Source of the DNA: Thermoanaerobaculia bacterium
GTDB taxonomy: Bacteria > Acidobacteriota > Thermoanaerobaculia > UBA5066
Direction of reading: 5' to 3'
Assembly (NCBI GenBank): GCA_022071945.1
Contig: JAJVIN010000015.1
Span: 105,001-144,240 of the forward strand
DNA: 39,240 bases
Translations under genes and position numbers: made by a program
Notes under the pieces: generated by a model
The model's database searches: none
Seen by the model: only the letters and a program-made list of their open reading frames with translations
Told to the model about the DNA's origin: nothing
Part shown: one piece after another, positions 16,481 to 24,417 of the stretch
Position numbering within the stretch: the stretch's first letter is position 1
How the letters are laid out: every line of letters starts with the position of its first letter

Positions 16481-17043
16481 TTCCGGGGGGACAAGTTGAG
16501 GACCTTCTGGATGGAGTCCGTCAAGCTCTTTTCCGAGTGCTTTCCCTCGAGGCGCAGGGCGAGCACCCCATTCCTGTCATAGAGAAGGGTGTAGGGCAGG
16601 GAGCCATCCCACTTCTTGTCGACGGCGTCTATGAAGAGCTGCGGATCGTGTGTCTTGGCCAGATACGAGACGAACGGGACCTTGAGGTCCTTGAGGAACT
16701 TCGGCACATCCGAGGAGGCGGTCCGTTTCGTGTCGACGGAGATCAGGATGACGGCGAGATCCCGGCTTCTGAACTTGCGAGCGGCCGCGATGAGGTCTGG
16801 CATCTCCTCCCGGCACGGAAGGCACCAGGTCGCCCAGAAGTTCGCGAGGACCACTCTCCCTTTTCGGGGGGCGACGATCCGGGCCTGGTAGTGATCCGGG
16901 GTCAGGAGCTTGACGGGCTCGGCAGAAGCCTGCCGGGCTGGCGGTAGGAGCGTACCTTCCGCCAGCACCCCTGCAAGCGCGAGGGCCGTGGCCCATCGTC
17001 CCCGGCCGGGTCCCTTGCGAATCGGCAGGTCAGGGCTGGACAC
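16477..17043 (-). CDS. TlpA-like thioredoxin-fold protein, exported
   Basis: About 188 aa from a GTG at 17043; an ATG at 17109 in the same frame would overlap the upstream gene by 80 nt and add an Arg/Pro/Ser-rich tail that looks like a shadow. From the GTG there is a basic start, a hydrophobic run (ATALALAGVLAEGTLL) and an ASA cleavage site, so the protein is probably periplasmic. The thioredoxin core is VVLANFWATWCLPCREEMPDL with a CxxC redox pair (WCLPC), then VILISVDTK and SLPYTLLYDRNG with the cis-Pro. It would reduce or exchange disulfides outside the cytoplasm. It overlaps the redoxin gene upstream and gmhB downstream. The start is the main uncertainty. Confidence 0.8.
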   Translation of the reverse strand: MSSPDLPIRKGPGRGRWATALALAGVLAEGTLLPPARQASAEPVKLLTPDHYQARIVAPRKGRVVLANFWATWCLPCREEMPDLIAAARKFRSRDLAVILISVDTKRTASSDVPKFLKDLKVPFVSYLAKTHDPQLFIDAVDKKWDGSLPYTLLYDRNGVLALRLEGKHSEKSLTDSIQKVLNLSPRK

Positions 17044-17623
17044 GCTTGATCGTGCACCCGAAGGCCTTCGTTTCGGCCTTCGGCACGGATTTGCCGGCGA
17101 GGATGGCATCGAGGGTCCGCTTGAGGTCCGGCTGCGTCACTTGCTCGGGCTCATCGTAGGACTCATCGATGCGGCCGTGATAGATGACGTTCCCTCTCGG
17201 CTCGACCACGAAGACCTCGGGGGTTCTCTTCGCCCCGTAGGCGTCGGCAACCTTGTTGCCCTCGTCCTTCACGACGGGGAACGGCCACTCGTTTTTCTTG
17301 GCATGCTCGGCGACTTCCGAGGCGGGCTCCGTCTTGTTGCTGTTGATCCCGACGAAGGCAACGCCCTTGGCCGCGTAGTCCTTCGCCATGTCCTTCAGGC
17401 GGGTGTTGTAACCGTTCGAGTAGGGACAGCGGGTTGCCACGAAGACGACGACGACCGCCTTGTTGGCGGAGACGAGGTCCTTCAGCTTGACCGTCGACGA
17501 GCTCCCGGCGACCGGCAGGTCGAAATCGGGCGCACCGGTCCCCGGCTTCTGCGCCTGAAGCGGCGAAGCGGCCAGGAGACCGAGGACCGTGAGGACCGCG
17601 AACGAACGAAGAAACGTTTTCAT
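17030..17623 (-). CDS. Exported redoxin with a CPYS (single-Cys) active site
   Basis: 197 aa. Signal peptide [25 protein letters not shown]. The AhpC/Redoxin-type core starts [13 protein letters not shown] and has [20 protein letters not shown], where the usual second Cys of CxxC is Ser, then [13 protein letters not shown] and [23 protein letters not shown] lone active-site Cys suggests a thiol peroxidase-like or mixed-disulfide role needing a partner reductant; the CxxC protein encoded next is an obvious candidate. A late Cys near the C-terminus (FGCTIKR) could be a resolving residue. The GGAGGT ribosome-binding site lies inside the end of purL, and the ATG overlaps the purL TGA. Confidence 0.85.
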   Translation of the reverse strand: MKTFLRSFAVLTVLGLLAASPLQAQKPGTGAPDFDLPVAGSSSTVKLKDLVSANKAVVVVFVATRCPYSNGYNTRLKDMAKDYAAKGVAFVGINSNKTEPASEVAEHAKKNEWPFPVVKDEGNKVADAYGAKRTPEVFVVEPRGNVIYHGRIDESYDEPEQVTQPDLKRTLDAILAGKSVPKAETKAFGCTIKRVQP

Positions 17624-19836
17624 CGAGTGACCTCCATCAGGCGCGGGAATCGAGCTTCCTCCATGCCGTACGCCTCTTTCACATCCATTTCGAGAACGAC
17701 GGCACCGCGGATTGCGACGCGGAGCCGCCCGGGGACGGTCTTTCCGGCCACCTCCAGAGGCACCGCGTGCCGGCTCGCCGCGGCCTGGATCGCGTCGCGA
17801 TTCGACCCGGGATAGCTGATCACGACGCGGCCAGAAGACTCCGAGAAGAGAAAGGAAGTAGGGGAAAGAGCCGTTAAGAACTCGAGGTCCGCCCCGAGCC
17901 GCGCAGGTCCGAAACCGCACTCCGAAAGAGCGATCGCAAGACCGCCCTCCGCGGCGTCGTGCGCCGAGGAGAGGAGACTCTTGTCCGCGAGCTCCACGAG
18001 AAGGTCGACCACGTTTCTGATTCGCTCGAGATCGAGGCGAGGGCACGGGCCAGCCTCGACTCCCGCGACGGTCGCCAGATACTCGCTTGCGCCGAGCTCG
18101 TCCGCCGTCTCGCCCAGAACGGCGATCTCGTCTCCGGCATGCTGGAAGGCGGACGGCACGGCCTTCGTCACGTCCTCGAGGAGTCCGACCATCCCGATCG
18201 TCGGGGTCGGCAGGATGGAACGCCCGTCGGTCTCGTTGTAGAGCGACACGTTCCCGGAGATCACGGGTGTCTCCAGGGCACGGCAGGCTCGGCTGATGCC
18301 GGCGATGGCGGCGGCGAACTGCCCCATGATCTCAGGCCTCTCGGGGTTGCCGAAGTTCAGGCAGTCGGTGATCGCCAGGGGCCGGGCCCCGGTGCACGCG
18401 ATGTTCAACGCCGCCTCGGCGACCGCGAGAGCAGCTCCACGCTCTGGGTGGGCGGCCACGAACCGCGGGTTCACATCGGCCGTCATCGCGAGGCCGCGGT
18501 TCGTTCCCTTCACCCGGATCACCGCGGCATCGTGGCCCGGTCCGAGCACCGTGTTCGTCTGCACGCTCCAGTCGTACTGGCGAAAGATCCAGCGCTTGCC
18601 ACAGAGATTCGGCGATTGCAGGAGGGTCCGGAGGGCCTCGTCGACGGAAACCGAGGGCACCAGGACGACCGGAGTCTCCTGGGGTTCGGGGAAGACCACG
18701 GGGCGCCGGTAAACCGGAGCGTCCTCGACGAGCGGGGCGATGGGCAGGTTGGCCACCGTCTCCCCGTGGAAGTGGAGCTCCATCCGGGGCTCGCCGATCA
18801 CTTCTCCGATGGTGGCGACGTCGACCCCCCACTTCTCGAAGACCGCGATCACTTCCGCCTCGCGGCCCTTGTGGACGACGAGGACCATCCGTTCCTGGGA
18901 CTCCGAGAGCATGAACTCGTAGGGCGTCATCCCCTCTTCACGGGCCGGGACCTTCGTCAGGTCGAGTTTCATCCCGACCCCGCCGCGCGAGCACATCTCG
19001 AACGTCGACGACGTGAGGCCGGCCGCGCCCATGTCTTGGATGGCAACGACGGCGTCTCCTTCCAGGACCTCGAGAACCGCCTCGAGGAGGAGCTTCTCGG
19101 CGAAGGGGTCGCCCACCTGGACGGTCGGACGCCGCTTCGACTTCTCGTCATCGAAGACGTCGGAGGCCATCGACGCGCCGTGGATGCCGTCCCGCCCAGT
19201 CTTGGACCCCGCGTAGAGAACGGGATTCCCCACCCCCGACGCCTTGGCGCGGAAGATCCTGTCGTGGCGGACGAGGCCGACCGCCATCACGTTGACAAGG
19301 ATGTTCTTGTTGTAGGCGGGGTGAAAGAGCGTCATCCCGCCGACAGTCGGGATCCCGACGCAGTTCCCGTAGCCCCCCACTCCACGGACGACACCGTCGA
19401 TGAGGGAGTGCATGCGCGGCGCATCGGGGTCGCCGAAAAAGAGCGGGTCGAGAAGCGCGACCGGACGCGCTCCCATCGTGAAGACGTCACGCAGGATCCC
19501 ACCAACCCCGGTCGCCGCTCCTTGATAGGGCTCGATGAACGAGGGGTGGTTGTGCGACTCCATCTTGAAGACGACGGCCCAGCCGTCCCCGATGTCCACC
19601 GCCCCGGCGTTCTCTCCGGGGCCCTGGAGCACCCGCGGCCCCTTCGTGGGGAACTCCTTGAGGTAGACGCGCGACGACTTGTACGAGCAGTGCTCGCTCC
19701 ACAGGGCCGAGAAAATCCCGAGCTCCACCAGGTTCGGCTCCCGGCCCAGGACGCTCTTGATCCGCTCGAACTCCTCGGGAGTGATCTTGTGTTCGCGGAG
19801 AAGGGCGGGAGTGATCGGGACGTCCACCTTTGTCAT
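17620..19836 (-). CDS. purL: Phosphoribosylformylglycinamidine synthase subunit PurL (small type)
   Basis: 738 aa. Amidation of FGAR to FGAM with ATP, step four of purine synthesis. The N-terminal [14 protein letters not shown], then [24 protein letters not shown] (catalytic His and substrate loop), [33 protein letters not shown] and the late [16 protein letters not shown] are all present. The length is that of the small PurL, which works as a complex with PurS and the glutaminase PurQ; neither is in the window. First gene of a seven-gene leftward operon running into the heptose genes. No Shine-Dalgarno; a TACACT box lies 9 nt upstream of the ATG. Confidence 0.96.
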   Translation of the reverse strand: MTKVDVPITPALLREHKITPEEFERIKSVLGREPNLVELGIFSALWSEHCSYKSSRVYLKEFPTKGPRVLQGPGENAGAVDIGDGWAVVFKMESHNHPSFIEPYQGAATGVGGILRDVFTMGARPVALLDPLFFGDPDAPRMHSLIDGVVRGVGGYGNCVGIPTVGGMTLFHPAYNKNILVNVMAVGLVRHDRIFRAKASGVGNPVLYAGSKTGRDGIHGASMASDVFDDEKSKRRPTVQVGDPFAEKLLLEAVLEVLEGDAVVAIQDMGAAGLTSSTFEMCSRGGVGMKLDLTKVPAREEGMTPYEFMLSESQERMVLVVHKGREAEVIAVFEKWGVDVATIGEVIGEPRMELHFHGETVANLPIAPLVEDAPVYRRPVVFPEPQETPVVLVPSVSVDEALRTLLQSPNLCGKRWIFRQYDWSVQTNTVLGPGHDAAVIRVKGTNRGLAMTADVNPRFVAAHPERGAALAVAEAALNIACTGARPLAITDCLNFGNPERPEIMGQFAAAIAGISRACRALETPVISGNVSLYNETDGRSILPTPTIGMVGLLEDVTKAVPSAFQHAGDEIAVLGETADELGASEYLATVAGVEAGPCPRLDLERIRNVVDLLVELADKSLLSSAHDAAEGGLAIALSECGFGPARLGADLEFLTALSPTSFLFSESSGRVVISYPGSNRDAIQAAASRHAVPLEVAGKTVPGRLRVAIRGAVVLEMDVKEAYGMEEARFPRLMEVTR

Positions 19837-19845
19837 GGCGGCAGA

Positions 19846-19851
19846 AGTGTA
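19846..19851 (-). promoter_or_regulatory. Candidate -10 box of purL, near-leaderless
   Basis: TACACT on the minus strand ends 9 nt before the purL ATG, which has no ribosome-binding site. No good -35 hexamer was found upstream. The whole gap to the next gene is only 55 nt. Confidence 0.28.
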
Positions 19852-19891
19852 ATTCGATTCCCTCTCCCGCCCGCGCGCGGCCGGGCTGGAC

Positions 19892-20299
19892 CTAGTTCAG
19901 GGAAAAGAAATCGAAGAAAAAGAGGACGGCCGCCCGCTCCTTGGAGATCCCTCTCGCGGAGCCGACGATCGAACCCTCCTTTCGGATGTCACCGGAGGAC
20001 TCGATGCGGCCGACGATGGATCCGTTCTTGCGAACGTCGCCGTTCTTTTCGACCCGTCCGACGATCGACCCGCCCTTGCGGATGTCGCCATTCGACTCGA
20101 TCTGGCCCTCGATCGACCCGCCGACTCGAATGTCGCCGCCCTTCTCGAAACGGCCAACGATCGAGCCGTTGATCCTCACGTCTCCGTTCGATTCGACCTT
20201 GCCGACGATGGAACCGCCGAGCCGGATGTCCTGGCTGACGGCGGGAAGGGCCAGGACTGTGAAGAGAAAAAGCAGCGGAATGAACCGGGAGAATTTCAT
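19892..20299 (-). CDS. Small exported repeat protein (beta-flower/beta-solenoid like)
   Basis: 135 aa. GGAGGAACC precedes the ATG. Signal peptide to about residue 23 ([23 protein letters not shown]). Then five exact 16-residue repeats (residues 29-108) of the form [16 protein letters not shown], each with a hydrophobic-Gly strand and an Asn-Gly-Asp turn, a sixth partial repeat, and a hydrophobic tail [13 protein letters not shown]. Repeat plus AAVxFFF tail resembles proteins annotated as 5-fold beta-flower, a small closed beta structure; this is from memory of the family and not verified. The ATG overlaps the threonine aldolase stop. Function unknown. Confidence 0.75.
   Translation of the reverse strand: MKFSRFIPLLFLFTVLALPAVSQDIRLGGSIVGKVESNGDVRINGSIVGRFEKGGDIRVGGSIEGQIESNGDIRKGGSIVGRVEKNGDVRKNGSIVGRIESSGDIRKEGSIVGSARGISKERAAVLFFFDFFSLN
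19976..20215 (-). repeat. Five in-frame 48-bp tandem repeats
   Basis: Inside the small exported repeat protein. Each unit encodes 16 residues beginning Gly-Ser-Ile and ending in an Asn/Gly-Asp-(Val/Ile)-Arg turn. Units differ by substitutions but not by length, so the repeat length appears fixed by protein structure. Confidence 0.85.
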
Positions 20300-21336
20300 G
20301 GTTCCTCCTTGCCCGAGGCGAGGGACTCGCGGATGGCCTCCGCGAACGCCTCGATGTCGTCTCTCGTGTGGTCCCAGGTCACCATCCAGCGAACGACCCA
20401 CTCGAACTCGTCCCAGACGTAGAAGAAGAACTTCTCGCGCAGCGGCCTGATGAGGCGCTTGGGGACCTTCGCGAAGACGGCGTTGGACTGGATGGGGGCG
20501 ATGATCTCGACCTCCGTCAGACCGCGGAGGAGTTCCGCGAGATGGAGAGCGAGGCCGTGCGTGTGGCGGGCGATCTCGAGCCAGAGTCCCGACTCGAGGT
20601 AGGTCGAGAACTGCGCGGCGAGGAAACGGTGCTTGCTGGCGAGCTGCAGTCCCTGCTTTCGGTGGAACTTGAAGTCCCGGGCGAGCTCGGGACGGAAGAA
20701 GACGACGGCCTCGGCTCCCAGCATCCCGTTCTTCGTCCCGCCCAGGGACAGGACGTCGCATCCGGCGCCAGAGGTCGTGTCCGCAAGGGAGCACTCGAGG
20801 AAGGCGGCGGCATTGGCGAGCCGCGCGCCGTCGATGTGGAAAAAGAGCCGGTTCTCGCGGCAGAACGCCGCGAGCTCGCGGAGCTCGGAGAGCGAGTAGA
20901 CGGTTCCGAGCTCGGTGGGCTGGGTGACGGAGAGCGCCCGGGGCTGACTGTGGTGCTGGTCGCCCAGACGGGTCATGTGCCGGCGAATGCCGGCGAGATC
21001 GAGCTTCCCGTCCTTGGCGGGCGTCACGAAGAGCTTTGCGCCGAGCCACCGTTCGGGCGCGCCGCATTCGTCGACGTTGAGGTGCGAGGAGTCGGCGCAG
21101 ATGACGCCCTCGTGGCTCTTGACGGCGGTGGCGAGGCCGAGAACGTTGGCGGCGGTGCCGTTGAAGACGAGGAAGGCCTCGGCGCCGGCTCCGAAGGCCC
21201 GCCGGATGGCGGCGTCGAACCGTTCGGTGAAGGGATCCTGCCCGTAGGAAGGGTAATGGCCCTCGTTGGCGTCCGCGATGGCCGCGAGGAAACGAGGATG
21301 GATGCCGGAGGAGTTGTCGCTGGCGAAAAACCTCAC
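20296..21336 (-). CDS. Low-specificity threonine aldolase (PLP, fold type I)
   Basis: 346 aa, cytoplasmic. Splits L-threonine or allo-threonine to glycine and acetaldehyde. Family marks are FASDNSSGIHPRFLAAI at the start, GTAANVLGLA, SSHLNVDECGAPE, FHIDGARLANAAA (the Asp that holds the PLP ring nitrogen) and DVLSLGGTKNGMLGAEA with the PLP Lys. The start is GTG at 21336; no ribosome-binding site, but a TAACCT box ends 6 nt upstream. The stop overlaps the start of the small repeat protein (ATGA). A related beta-eliminating or SHMT-like activity cannot be excluded. Confidence 0.9.
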   Translation of the reverse strand: MRFFASDNSSGIHPRFLAAIADANEGHYPSYGQDPFTERFDAAIRRAFGAGAEAFLVFNGTAANVLGLATAVKSHEGVICADSSHLNVDECGAPERWLGAKLFVTPAKDGKLDLAGIRRHMTRLGDQHHSQPRALSVTQPTELGTVYSLSELRELAAFCRENRLFFHIDGARLANAAAFLECSLADTTSGAGCDVLSLGGTKNGMLGAEAVVFFRPELARDFKFHRKQGLQLASKHRFLAAQFSTYLESGLWLEIARHTHGLALHLAELLRGLTEVEIIAPIQSNAVFAKVPKRLIRPLREKFFFYVWDEFEWVVRWMVTWDHTRDDIEAFAEAIRESLASGKEEP

Positions 21337-21342
21337 CGGGCT

Positions 21343-21348
21343 AGGTTA
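21343..21348 (-). promoter_or_regulatory. Candidate -10 box of the threonine aldolase gene, leaderless spacing
   Basis: TAACCT on the minus strand ends 6 nt before the GTG start, which lacks a Shine-Dalgarno. It lies between this gene and the small membrane ORF upstream. Confidence 0.33.
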
Positions 21349-21390
21349 GCAGCCGCCGAGGCGTCCGGAAGGCGGAACGGGAACGGATTC

Positions 21391-21519
21391 TCAGCCCAGG
21401 GCGATGGCCGGGACGACGACCGCCCCGAGGATCAAGAGTCCGGTCAGCCCGAGAAGGAAGAGGGTTCCCGCGAGGTTCCAGGGGAAGTGATTGTCTGACG
21501 TCGTCGTGAGTTCGTTCAT
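21391..21519 (-). CDS. Possible 42-residue single-pass membrane protein
   Basis: Read directly from the minus strand: MNELTTTSDNHFPWNLAG followed by one long hydrophobic helix (about residues 17-41, TLFLLGLTGLLILGAVVVP) and a stop. A weak AGGG lies about 7 nt before the ATG. A polar N-terminus with Trp just before the helix and no charged residue inside is the layout of a real small membrane protein. The gap to threonine aldolase is 54 nt, with a separate -10-like box for that gene. No family was recognised. It could still be a chance frame, since the GC-rich sequence keeps many frames open. Confidence 0.42.
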   Translation of the reverse strand: MNELTTTSDNHFPWNLAGTLFLLGLTGLLILGAVVVPAIALG

Positions 21520-21698
21520 GGCCATCCCTGCGGAGCGAAGTTTCCCGGATCCGCGGCGTGCATTTCAATGGATCAAATGCATCAGGGCATGTGCGGGCGA
21601 GCCAGGGACTAGAATGGAGATGTCCTCCCGCGTTCGCCTGTTCGCCGATTCGATCCGGCCCTCTACCAACCCATCCGAACCCTCGCTGGAGGCCCACG

Positions 21699-23018
21699 AT
21701 GCTGTTGACGGCGAAAGCTCCGGTTGGAACCCATCACAGACATCCCATCGACATCCTGCTTCTCCTCGGAATCCTGGTGCTGGCCGTTCTCTGCATCGTC
21801 ATGGCCATGCCCCTCGCCGGAGACTCCCCGAGGCTGGCACCGGGAACCCTCTCCCTGTCAGGCGATCCGCGGACACCCGCGGAAGCATCGCGGGGAGGTT
21901 TGAGTCTCGAGGCGCTTCCCGGGCTCCTGGCGGCCTGCGGGGAGTTCGGGGAACCCTTCGTCGCGTCGATGTCCCCGGCCTCGGTTCCCGCCGGCGGGAC
22001 ATTCCGGGTCTCGTGGTGCGACCCCTCCTGGGTGTACCTCGACGGCGCCTATGCGGTCGACTCGTACCGCGTCTACTGGAACACGGCACCGACTGGAACG
22101 TTCCAGCTGTTTGGCGAGCTCGGCAAGACCTATGGCGCGGCGGATATCACCACAGACGCCTCGGACGCCGGCAAGACCTACTACTTCTTCGTCCGCTCGG
22201 TTGGCCGCACATTCAGCTTCGGAAACTGGATCCCTCAAAACAAGGACACGAACATCGTCTCGGTCCAGGTGACCTCCGGAGGGGGCGGGGGTGGCGGAAC
22301 TGGCTCTTGCGGACAATTCGGGACGCCGTTCTGGTCAGCGATCTCACCCGACACGATCACGACCGCCGAGAAGGCCACGCTCACCTGGTGCAACCCCGCT
22401 TGGGCGTATCTCGACGGAGCCTTCGAAGTGAGCTACTACCAGCTGTACGCGGGCACGAGCCAGGCGGGACCGTTCAGTGCGTTCGGGAACCAGATCGGCG
22501 CTCAGTACACGGGGACGTACGTCAACTCGGCGGAACCCGGGACCTACTACATCCTGGTGCGGGCCGTGGGGCGCGAGTTCAGCCTGGGGACATGGACGAA
22601 CACGAGCAAGGACTCATCGATCAGCATGCTGCGGGTCAATGCCGCCGGTGGCGGCGGCGGCGGCGGCGCGACCTGCACACCTGACACGTACTCCCTGTGC
22701 CTCTTCAACGGCCGCTTCAAGGTCCAGGCGGACTACAAGGACTACTCGAACACGCGCGGGCAGGCGAAAGCGGTCGCCTTCACATCGGACACGGGCTACT
22801 TCTGGATCTTCAGCGACAAGAACGTCGAGATCGTGGCGAAGATCGTCAGCTTCTGTGACCTCCCGAGCAAGAACTACGGCTTTTATGCCGGCGGGCTCAC
22901 GGACATCGAGGTCACGCTCAAGGTCACGGACACGAAGAACAACATCTACAGGGAGTACAAGAACGAGCTCAATCAGCCCTTCACCCTGAAGCGGGACGGA
23001 CCGTTCCCGTGTCCGTAG
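21699..23018 (+). CDS. Secreted/anchored protein: duplicated Cys-containing beta domain, Gly linkers, C-terminal domain
   Basis: 439 aa from the ATG at 21699, where GGAGG sits 7 nt upstream; the longer frame lacks this. A transmembrane or signal segment (about residues 18-38, DILLLLGILVLAVLCIVMAM) is followed by two similar domains of about 110 aa. They share CG(E/Q)FG(E/T)PF, W C (D/N)P, a W-Y-L-D-G-A block and FVRSVGR/LVRAVGR; each ends in a run of seven or more Gly. The last domain begins CTPDTYSLCLFNGRFKV, contains DTGYFWIF and FYAGGLTDIEVTLKVTDT, and ends CP; I believe this unit is common at the ends of secreted proteins of Acidobacteriota-like genomes. The duplicated parts are fibronectin-III-like. 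Function unknown. Confidence 0.8.
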   Translation: MLLTAKAPVGTHHRHPIDILLLLGILVLAVLCIVMAMPLAGDSPRLAPGTLSLSGDPRTPAEASRGGLSLEALPGLLAACGEFGEPFVASMSPASVPAGGTFRVSWCDPSWVYLDGAYAVDSYRVYWNTAPTGTFQLFGELGKTYGAADITTDASDAGKTYYFFVRSVGRTFSFGNWIPQNKDTNIVSVQVTSGGGGGGGTGSCGQFGTPFWSAISPDTITTAEKATLTWCNPAWAYLDGAFEVSYYQLYAGTSQAGPFSAFGNQIGAQYTGTYVNSAEPGTYYILVRAVGREFSLGTWTNTSKDSSISMLRVNAAGGGGGGGATCTPDTYSLCLFNGRFKVQADYKDYSNTRGQAKAVAFTSDTGYFWIFSDKNVEIVAKIVSFCDLPSKNYGFYAGGLTDIEVTLKVTDTKNNIYREYKNELNQPFTLKRDGPFPCP

Positions 23019-23087
23019 GAGGGTGACGGCGGAGCCGGCCAGCCTCGGCTCACACCCATCTGGGCTGAATGGCGACTCGCGCCGGTG

Positions 23088-23131
23088 CATCCTTGCAAAT
23101 ACGGGAGGCAGACTCCAATATTGCAAGGATG
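23088..23131 (+). promoter_or_regulatory. Palindromic promoter/operator of the AAA/DUF4143 gene
   Basis: A perfect 11-bp inverted repeat (CATCCTTGCAA at 23088-23098 and its complement at 23121-23131) is separated by 22 nt; the right arm includes the ATG. The left arm holds TTGCAA as a possible -35 and CAATAT (23116-23121) sits 17 nt later as a -10, placing transcription start at the start codon. Confidence 0.5.
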
Positions 23132-24304
23132 ATCCAGCGGAGGATCCGTCCGGTTCTGGAGCAGAGGCTCGGGGAAGTCCCGGCGGTCGTGCTGACGGGA
23201 CCGCGGCAGTCAGGAAAGACAACCCTGGCCCTCGGTCTGGCGGCGGAGAGAGAGGCCGTCTATCTCGACCTCGAGTCACCGAAGGACCGCGCGAAGCTGA
23301 CAGACCCGGAACTCTACCTCTCCGGGCATCTCGGGAAGCTGGTGATCCTCGATGAGATTCACCGGAGTCCGGGCCTGTTTCCCGTTCTCAGAGGTCTGAT
23401 CGACCGGGCCCGTCGAGAAGGATTGCGGAACGGTCTCTACCTTCTCCTGGGATCGGCCTCTCTCGAACTCCTCCGTCAGTCCGGCGAGACTCTGGCGGGG
23501 AGAGTCACCTATCTCGAGCTCGACCCGTTCGACGCGATCGAGGTTGGAGAGTCTCCCGATCATCTGGACCGCCTGTGGCTGCGAGGCGGGTTTCCGGAGA
23601 GCTACCTGGCATCGAGTGAACCGATGAGTTTTCGCTGGCGCCAGGATTTCATCCGGTCCTACCTGGAGAGGGACATTCTTCAGTTCGCTCCGCGGATCGC
23701 GGCGGAGACGCTTCGGCGCTTCTGGGTCCTCGTCGCCCACAATCAGGGAGGGCTTCTCAACGTCGCGCATTTCTCGCGAAACCTGGGTATCGATGTCAAG
23801 ACGGCGGGATCGTATCTGGGCCTTCTCTCGGACCTCTTTCTCGTGCGGCGTCTCGTTCCGTGGCACGGGAGCATCCAGAAACGGCTCGTGAAGTCTCCGA
23901 AGACCTACGTACGCGATACCGGGATCGTGCACGCGCTCCTGGGGCTCGGTGGCAGGGAAGAACTCCTGGCGCATCCGGTGGCCGGGCCGAGCTGGGAGGG
24001 ACTCGTCATCGAGTCGCTCCTGGCGGTCTCTCCGCCTGGTGTCGAAGGGTTCTTCTACCGCACGAGCGGTGGGGCGGAGATCGACTTGTTGCTCTCACTC
24101 CCCGGCGGGAGGCTCTGGGCGGTGGAGGTCAAGCGCAGCCTGTCGCCGCACCCGGCGAAGGGGTTCCACTCGGCGTGCGAAGACCTCCGGCCCGAGCGGC
24201 AATTCGTCGTCTATCCGGGCGATGACCGCTACCCTCTGGGCAGCGGCACGGAGGCGATCGCGCTGCCGCATCTTGCCCGCCTTCTCCAGGGCGCGCCCTC
24301 GTAG
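23129..24304 (+). CDS. AAA ATPase with C-terminal DUF4143 domain
   Basis: 391 aa from the ATG at 23129; an in-frame ATG at 23069 adds 20 residues that would read through the palindromic promoter element. Walker A is LTGPRQSGKTTL (about residues 22-33), Walker B is LVILDEIHRSP, and a sensor-like LYLLLGSAS follows. The middle is the linker with WLRGGFPESYLA. The C-terminal part is DUF4143, ending in GAEIDLLLSLPGGRLWAVEVKRS, a PD-(D/E)xK nuclease-like signature (D, then E-V-K). Such proteins are widespread in bacteria and archaea, of unsettled function, and often horizontally transferred. It stands alone between two secreted-protein genes with its own promoter and terminator. Confidence 0.9.
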   Translation: MIQRRIRPVLEQRLGEVPAVVLTGPRQSGKTTLALGLAAEREAVYLDLESPKDRAKLTDPELYLSGHLGKLVILDEIHRSPGLFPVLRGLIDRARREGLRNGLYLLLGSASLELLRQSGETLAGRVTYLELDPFDAIEVGESPDHLDRLWLRGGFPESYLASSEPMSFRWRQDFIRSYLERDILQFAPRIAAETLRRFWVLVAHNQGGLLNVAHFSRNLGIDVKTAGSYLGLLSDLFLVRRLVPWHGSIQKRLVKSPKTYVRDTGIVHALLGLGGREELLAHPVAGPSWEGLVIESLLAVSPPGVEGFFYRTSGGAEIDLLLSLPGGRLWAVEVKRSLSPHPAKGFHSACEDLRPERQFVVYPGDDRYPLGSGTEAIALPHLARLLQGAPS

Positions 24305-24352
24305 CCGCCCTGAGCTTCCATGGTCCCACCGATCCATCCGGTCACAGAAGCA

Positions 24353-24387
24353 GAAGACCGGGGCCTCTTTCGAGCGCCCCGGTCTTC
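24353..24387. terminator. Bidirectional hairpin terminator
   Basis: GAAGACCGGGGC and its complement form a 12-bp stem around an 11-nt loop, between the convergent AAA gene and the 1598-aa gene. T/A-rich flanks are short; position and stem strength support termination on both strands. Confidence 0.65.
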
Positions 24388-24417
24388 AAACCAGACTGAG
24401 TGGGTTCGCGGCCCGGT

